NCBI RefSeq assembly: GCF_001936575.1
Contig: NZ_MSMP01000021.1
Coordinates: forward strand, 1 to 64,000
DNA from: Tenacibaculum agarivorans
Lineage (GTDB): Bacteria; Bacteroidota; Bacteroidia; Flavobacteriales; Flavobacteriaceae
Length of the DNA stretch: 64,000 nucleotides
Direction of reading: 5' to 3'
Of the stretch, positions 60,229 through 64,000 are shown piece by piece (position 1 is the first letter of the stretch; the number at the start of each line of letters is the position of its first letter). Both the position numbers and the translations under genes were made by a program. The notes beneath the pieces are model-generated. The model did not search any database. It saw only the letters and a program-made list of their open reading frames with translations, and was not told the origin of the DNA.

Positions 60229-61461
60229 ATGAAAAGAACAACTACGGTATTAATATTAATGGCAATTTATATTTTTATCTCTTGCTCTGAAAATACAGAT
60301 AGTAATGAGGATCCAAAAAATCCTTTTAGTGATGTTACTAAAGGAAAGGAAATGGTTGAAGCTAATAATAAGTTTGCATTACAATTTATTGAAGAAGCTT
60401 TTAAAACAGAAGAGAGTAATAAAAACATAATGCTATCTCCTGTAAGTTTATCTCTTGCTTTAGGAATGACATATAATGGAGCTGAAACGAGTACTAAAGA
60501 AGCTTTTGAAAAGACATTATGTTATGAAGGATTAGAACGATCGCAGATTAATGATGTAAATAAGAATATCATCGATTATATTTCTAGTAGTACTCAAGGA
60601 TCAATTTTTGAAGTAGGCAATTCTATTTGGGCCAATACTAAATATACAATTAAAGAAGAGTTTATAGCACTTAATAAAGATTTTTACAGTGCAGAAGTTG
60701 ATAATTTAGATTTTACCAACCCTGCCTCTGTAGATGTAATTAATAATTGGGTTTCACAGAAAACATATGGAAAAATTCCAACAATTTTAGATAAAGTAAA
60801 CGGAAACGCACTACTTTATTTAATTAACGCATTGTATTTTAAGGCAGATTGGAAAACAAGCTTTAATAAGGATCATACAAAAGATGCGGTTTTTTATAGC
60901 CCTGAAGGAGAAAAACAAGTAAAAATGATGAAGAAAACTGATGAGGTTCTCTACACTAAAAACTCAATATTTTCTTCTATCCAACTGCCTTACAAGGAAG
61001 AAAAGTATATGATGACTATTTTTTTACCTGAAGAAAATAAAACGGTTGATGATGTTTTAAATTATTTTAAAACAAAAAAGTTGACGGAATATCTTACAAA
61101 TTATAAAGAAGAGGAAGTAGATATTTCAATACCTAAATTTAAGTTTGCTTTTGAAAAAAAATTAAATCAAACGTTACAAAATTTAGGGTTAGGTATTGCT
61201 TTTACTGCTGAGGCTGATTTTTCTGGAATGACAGATAAAAAGGTAAAGATTACATTAATAAAACAAAAAACATTTATAGATGTAAATGAAGAAGGAACTG
61301 AAGCTGCTGCTGTAACTGTAATAGGAATCGAAACTACAGCTATAAAGGATAATATATCATTTACAGCGAATAAACCATTTGTATTCTTTATTACAGAAAA
61401 AGAAACAAATTCTATTTGTTTTGCAGGTAGAATAAGTACACCAGAATACGAAGAACAATAA
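60229..61461 (+). CDS. Secreted serpin (protease inhibitor) lipoprotein
   Basis: 410 aa with lipoprotein signal MKRTTTVLILMAIYIFISC. The serpin fold follows: NKFALQFIEEAFKTEESNKNIMLSPVSLSLALGMTYNGA (about 46-84), NALYFKADWKTSFN, and the C-terminal block FTANKPFVFFITEKETNSICFAGRI. The reactive-centre hinge EEGTEAAAVTVIG is intact and small-residue-rich, as in inhibitory serpins. The scissile bond is probably within the stretch VIGIETTAIKDN. It would trap serine or cysteine proteases at the cell surface, for instance host or competitor enzymes. It heads a lipoprotein cluster. Confidence 0.95.
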   Translation: MKRTTTVLILMAIYIFISCSENTDSNEDPKNPFSDVTKGKEMVEANNKFALQFIEEAFKTEESNKNIMLSPVSLSLALGMTYNGAETSTKEAFEKTLCYEGLERSQINDVNKNIIDYISSSTQGSIFEVGNSIWANTKYTIKEEFIALNKDFYSAEVDNLDFTNPASVDVINNWVSQKTYGKIPTILDKVNGNALLYLINALYFKADWKTSFNKDHTKDAVFYSPEGEKQVKMMKKTDEVLYTKNSIFSSIQLPYKEEKYMMTIFLPEENKTVDDVLNYFKTKKLTEYLTNYKEEEVDISIPKFKFAFEKKLNQTLQNLGLGIAFTAEADFSGMTDKKVKITLIKQKTFIDVNEEGTEAAAVTVIGIETTAIKDNISFTANKPFVFFITEKETNSICFAGRISTPEYEEQ

Positions 61462-61472
61462 AAGATATAATT

Positions 61473-62180
61473 ATGAGAAGAATACTTTACAGTCTAATCA
61501 TTAGTTTTTCATTTGTAGGATGTGGTAATGAAGGTGATCCTACAACTATTAATTCGCAATGTTTTGTTAATAGTCCCATTGAGAATTTTGAATGGTTAAA
61601 AGAGAAAAAGGAAAATTTTGAAAAACTAATGAATTCTGTAAGGGTAGATATTTATCAATACACATACAATGATGAACCTGTTTTTTTAATTAACGATTGT
61701 GTAAATTGTGCAGATGCTATTTCTTTAGTTTACAACTGTTCAGGTGATGTTATTTGTGAATTTGGAGGAATTGAAGGAAAAAATACCTGTCCTGATTTTA
61801 ATGATAAAACAACCGATAAAAAGTTAATTTGGAGAAATTACAATGAGGTAATTGTTGATAAAGATATTTATGATAATACTACAACAGACAATTATGAAAT
61901 TATTGGAGCTACTATTAAAGATCATATTTTATCGATTACTATCTCATCAAATGGTTGTAGCGGTACTACATGGGGAGTAAATTTGATTGACGCTGGTGAA
62001 ATCTTAGAATCAACACCGCCACAAAGAGTATTAAAAATTCAATTAACAAATAAAGAAGCTTGTAATGCTATAGTAGAAAAAGAAATTCAATATGACATAA
62101 GTGAGTTAAAAGAAAGTAAATTCAACACATTAGTACTCAATTTGTCAGGATGGAATAAAACCATAACTTATAATTATTAA
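61473..62180 (+). CDS. Cys-rich lipoprotein (DUF6970-like)
   Basis: 235 aa with signal MRRILYSLIISFSFVGC. The region WLKEKKENFEKLMNSVRVDIYQYTYNDEPVFLINDCVNCADAISLVYNCSGDVICEFGGIEGKNTCPDF has paired Cys and matches the DUF6970 type of sequence often found near serpins and similar secreted proteins in flavobacteria. Function unknown. It starts 11 bases after the serpin stop; same transcript. Confidence 0.8.
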   Translation: MRRILYSLIISFSFVGCGNEGDPTTINSQCFVNSPIENFEWLKEKKENFEKLMNSVRVDIYQYTYNDEPVFLINDCVNCADAISLVYNCSGDVICEFGGIEGKNTCPDFNDKTTDKKLIWRNYNEVIVDKDIYDNTTTDNYEIIGATIKDHILSITISSNGCSGTTWGVNLIDAGEILESTPPQRVLKIQLTNKEACNAIVEKEIQYDISELKESKFNTLVLNLSGWNKTITYNY

Positions 62181-62189
62181 ATCTAAACC

Positions 62190-62606
62190 ATGAAATCACA
62201 AAACCATATCAAAATCATTTTACTTTTTTTATTAGGATTCATTTCCTGTTCAGATAGTAATGAGTGTGATGATTCGGTTTTCAGTACATCACCTGTCCCT
62301 GTATTATTTGAATTCAATTTTAAAAATGGTGGAATCACTACTGATGAACTAGAAATATTCTGTAAATACAATAACGAAACACATGAGTGTAAAAGTAGTT
62401 TAGAAACTAAAGAAAATAGCTTTTTACTATATGTAGACTTTCCAGAGTATATTATTAAAACTCCAGATAAAGAATATATAGTAACATTTAAAACAAGAGT
62501 TATTAATGCAACATGTTTCAGTACAGTAGAGGTTGAAACTATAAAAGTAAATGATAAAATTTTATGTGAAAATTGTAACCCAACAACTATTTATACTCTA
62601 GAGTAA
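62190..62606 (+). CDS. Small Cys-containing lipoprotein
   Basis: 138 aa; signal MKSQNHIKIILLFLLGFISC. The mature part is Cys-rich (NECDDS, FCKYNNETHECKS, ATCFSTVEV, LCENCNPT) and probably a small beta-sandwich. No family is recognised. Third gene of the serpin run, 9 bases after the former. Confidence 0.75.
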   Translation: MKSQNHIKIILLFLLGFISCSDSNECDDSVFSTSPVPVLFEFNFKNGGITTDELEIFCKYNNETHECKSSLETKENSFLLYVDFPEYIIKTPDKEYIVTFKTRVINATCFSTVEVETIKVNDKILCENCNPTTIYTLE

Positions 62607-62608
62607 TT

Positions 62609-63019
62609 ATGATAAAACTGAAAATAATATTCGTACTTTTTGCTACTTTTTTATTGAGTTGTAGCGGTAAAGGTGAAACTGAAATACAAAGTGAATCTTT
62701 AGATGGAACATGGATTATGACCGTTATACAAGGAGGTTTGTTTCCGGATATAACCTATAACAACGAAGAAATAACTTGGCATATTAATACAAATAAAAAA
62801 ATAATTACAATAAGCAACACTATTGATCAATTTGATGGAATCGATAAAAACTTTGTAAATAATTATCCAGGAGAATATAGTTATACAATTATGACCGAAG
62901 AAGGTTTTGATCAATTGATTGTAGGTCAAAGAAAAGGAACAATAACGATAACCGAAGGAAAATTAATAATCGATTACGGAATTGCATTTGATGATGTCCG
63001 CTATACATTTAAAAGATAA
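62609..63019 (+). CDS. Lipocalin-like lipoprotein
   Basis: 136 aa; signal MIKLKIIFVLFATFLLSC. The mature start SLDGTWIMTVIQGG (G-x-W) and the strand series ITWHINTNKKIITISNTI and TITITEGKLIIDYGIAFDDVRYTFKR suggest a lipocalin-like small barrel. 2 bases after the former gene. A ligand is not indicated. Confidence 0.75.
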   Translation: MIKLKIIFVLFATFLLSCSGKGETEIQSESLDGTWIMTVIQGGLFPDITYNNEEITWHINTNKKIITISNTIDQFDGIDKNFVNNYPGEYSYTIMTEEGFDQLIVGQRKGTITITEGKLIIDYGIAFDDVRYTFKR

Positions 63020-63025
63020 ACAACT

Positions 63026-63406
63026 ATGAAACTACTACCACTTATTTTAACCACAGTATTTGTTTTCATTTCTTGTACAGATGAAACAACTGTTACACAA
63101 GACACTAAAGAATTAGATAAATTATTTAATGAAATTACTGAATTGGCAAATAGTAAATCTTGCGAAAATTTAGAGGAATGGTCATTTACAGCATATGGAG
63201 ATAAACCGTGTGGTGGACCTTGGGGATATATTGCCTATCCAAAATCTATTGAAACGGAATTTTTAAAGAAAATAGAGACGTATAACGCCTTGAATAAAGA
63301 ACTTAATGAAAAAACAGGCGCAGTTTCAGATTGTAGCCTACCAGCACAGCCTGTTAAGGTTAACTGTGTAGATGGAAAGCCTGTTCTTTCTTATGTAACC
63401 GATTAA
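63026..63406 (+). CDS. Small Cys-rich lipoprotein (CGGPWGYIAY family)
   Basis: 126 aa; signal MKLLPLILTTVFVFISC. The mature part reads SCENLEEWSFTAYGDKPCGGPWGYIAYPKS, then KKIETYNALNKELNEKTGAVSDCSLPAQP and VNCVDGKPVLSYV; the CGGPWGYIAYP motif recurs in Bacteroidota lipoproteins found next to secreted inhibitors. Function unknown. Last gene of the serpin run. Confidence 0.78.
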   Translation: MKLLPLILTTVFVFISCTDETTVTQDTKELDKLFNEITELANSKSCENLEEWSFTAYGDKPCGGPWGYIAYPKSIETEFLKKIETYNALNKELNEKTGAVSDCSLPAQPVKVNCVDGKPVLSYVTD

Positions 63407-63470
63407 GAATCTTTAAAATAGTTTTCGTATTAATTTAGATGTACTCATACAAAAATGTAAAAAAAATGAC

Positions 63471-63965
63471 TTGCAAAGTCAGTCACAAGTTTACCAGCTA
63501 TTTGCAGGTAAACTTTTTGCACTGAGCTTAAAGTATTGTAGAAATTATCAAGATGCAGAAGATGTATTACAAGATAGTTTTATCAATGCATTTCATAAAA
63601 TACATCAATTTAAAAATAAAGGATCTTTTGAAGGTTGGTTAAGACGAATTGTAATTACTACTGCTTTACAGAAATACAAAGAACATTCACCTTTACATGT
63701 GTTGAAAGATGAAAACTATATGGAGGAAGAGGTGACTTTGGATGAAAGTAGTGTGAGTTTAGATGTTTTATTAACGTTTATTCAATCGTTACCAGATAGA
63801 TACCGGTTAGTTTTTAATTTATATGTATTGGATAATTATTCTCATAAAGAGATTTCTGAAATGCTAAGTATTTCAGAAGGCACGTCAAAATCGAATTTAT
63901 TTAGAGCAAAGAAGATACTGAAAAGTAAGTTAGAAGAATATCAAATTAAACTACAAAAAGCTTAA
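63471..63965 (+). CDS. ECF-type RNA polymerase sigma factor
   Basis: 164 aa from a TTG at 63471. Sigma region 2 (YQLFAGKLFALSLKYCRNYQDAEDVLQDSFINAFHKIHQF; GSFEGWLRRIV) and region 4 (LPDRYRLVFNLYVLDNYSHKEISEMLSISEGTSKSNLFRAKKILK) are complete. The frame stays open upstream to 63417, and the residues before the TTG (VLIQKCKKND) look like a normal ECF N-terminus, so the real start may be a rare codon such as ATT at 63429, about 14 residues earlier. It overlaps the next gene by one base (TAATG). Confidence 0.88.
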   Translation: MQSQSQVYQLFAGKLFALSLKYCRNYQDAEDVLQDSFINAFHKIHQFKNKGSFEGWLRRIVITTALQKYKEHSPLHVLKDENYMEEEVTLDESSVSLDVLLTFIQSLPDRYRLVFNLYVLDNYSHKEISEMLSISEGTSKSNLFRAKKILKSKLEEYQIKLQKA

Positions 63966-64000
63966 TGATGGAAGATAAAAATATAGACAGGCTATTTCAG
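63965..64000 (+). CDS. Start of the gene after the sigma factor (runs off the window)
   Basis: ATG at 63965 (or 63968) opens the frame MMEDKNIDRLFQ, coupled by TAATG to the sigma factor gene. In flavobacteria the gene after such an ECF sigma factor often encodes a membrane protein with a cytosolic start of this type (a putative anti-sigma factor). Only 12 codons are visible. Confidence 0.6.
   Translation, partial: MMEDKNIDRLFQ

Noticed and set aside
1..64000. tRNA, rRNA, CRISPR array, prophage or intact insertion sequence
   Set aside because: No cloverleaf-like sequence, regular short-repeat array, phage structural gene or transposase was recognised on either strand.

Overview
The window looks like a chromosomal segment of a low-GC marine-type Flavobacteriaceae (Bacteroidota). 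The reasons are: very A/T-rich DNA; almost no Shine-Dalgarno sequences; several upstream boxes of the TAnnTTTG type; many lipoproteins with short signal peptides; and family content typical of the group (DUF4175-ybeY-mnmG order, GIN/DUF2807, DUF2167, LytS/LytTR pairs, Crp next to DUF2892, YHS lipoproteins). No rRNA, tRNA, CRISPR array or intact insertion sequence was recognised.

Region 1 (1-9 kb) is accessory. It starts with a minus-strand run of unknown genes, including a lipoprotein with an HExxH zinc-site motif. Next is a tight three-gene operon (2943-5212, minus): an OLD/AAA15-type ATPase with a DUF3696-like tail, a 170-aa partner, and a previously unlisted 57-aa one-helix membrane protein. 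The partner's C-terminus and the small protein's N-terminus carry nearly the same Asn/Ser-rich motif. This resembles the paired amyloid-signalling motifs that link sensors to membrane effectors in immune systems, and it is the best candidate for an undescribed system here. A 503-aa membrane protein beside it is bracketed by diverged 160-bp direct repeats. Four Cys-rich peptides with shared double-glycine-type leaders follow (three too short for a usual gene call), divergent from a TPR/LytS histidine kinase and LytTR regulator.

Region 2 (11-24 kb) is mixed housekeeping and envelope genes: TPMT-type methyltransferase, Crp-like regulator, TerB-like protein, outer-membrane barrels, two secreted esterases, gltX, and a beta-helix lipoprotein whose signal peptide is split by a 10-base homopolymer frameshift. 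gltX carries an in-frame copy of a dispersed REP-like palindrome, read as VIASEAKQS.

Region 3 (24-31 kb) is the DUF4175-ybeY-mnmG-methyltransferase block. The 1.5 kb after mnmG is non-coding. It holds decayed copies of the mnmG 3' end and several GTTCC-NNNN-GGAAC palindromes, two of which match the ParB site (parS) core.

Region 4 (32-43 kb) is core genome: DoxX-like protein, stomatin, TatA, GIN-domain protein, RNase R, rpiB, elaA-like, rluE-like, DUF2167 protein and recA, with clear hairpin terminators. Region 5 (43.5-51.7 kb) is a type II secretion/type IV pilus-like operon: PilO/GspM-, PilM/GspL-, GspF-, GspC- and GspE-like proteins, four pseudopilins and a prepilin peptidase, with no secretin in view. 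All four pseudopilins have Ala rather than Gly before the predicted cleavage site. Region 6 (52-64 kb) has a ParE-type toxin-antitoxin pair, dut, gpsA, an ACT-domain protein, an MFS exporter, two YHS paralogues, a LuxE-like protein, a secreted serpin with four small lipoproteins, and an ECF sigma factor followed by the start of its downstream gene.
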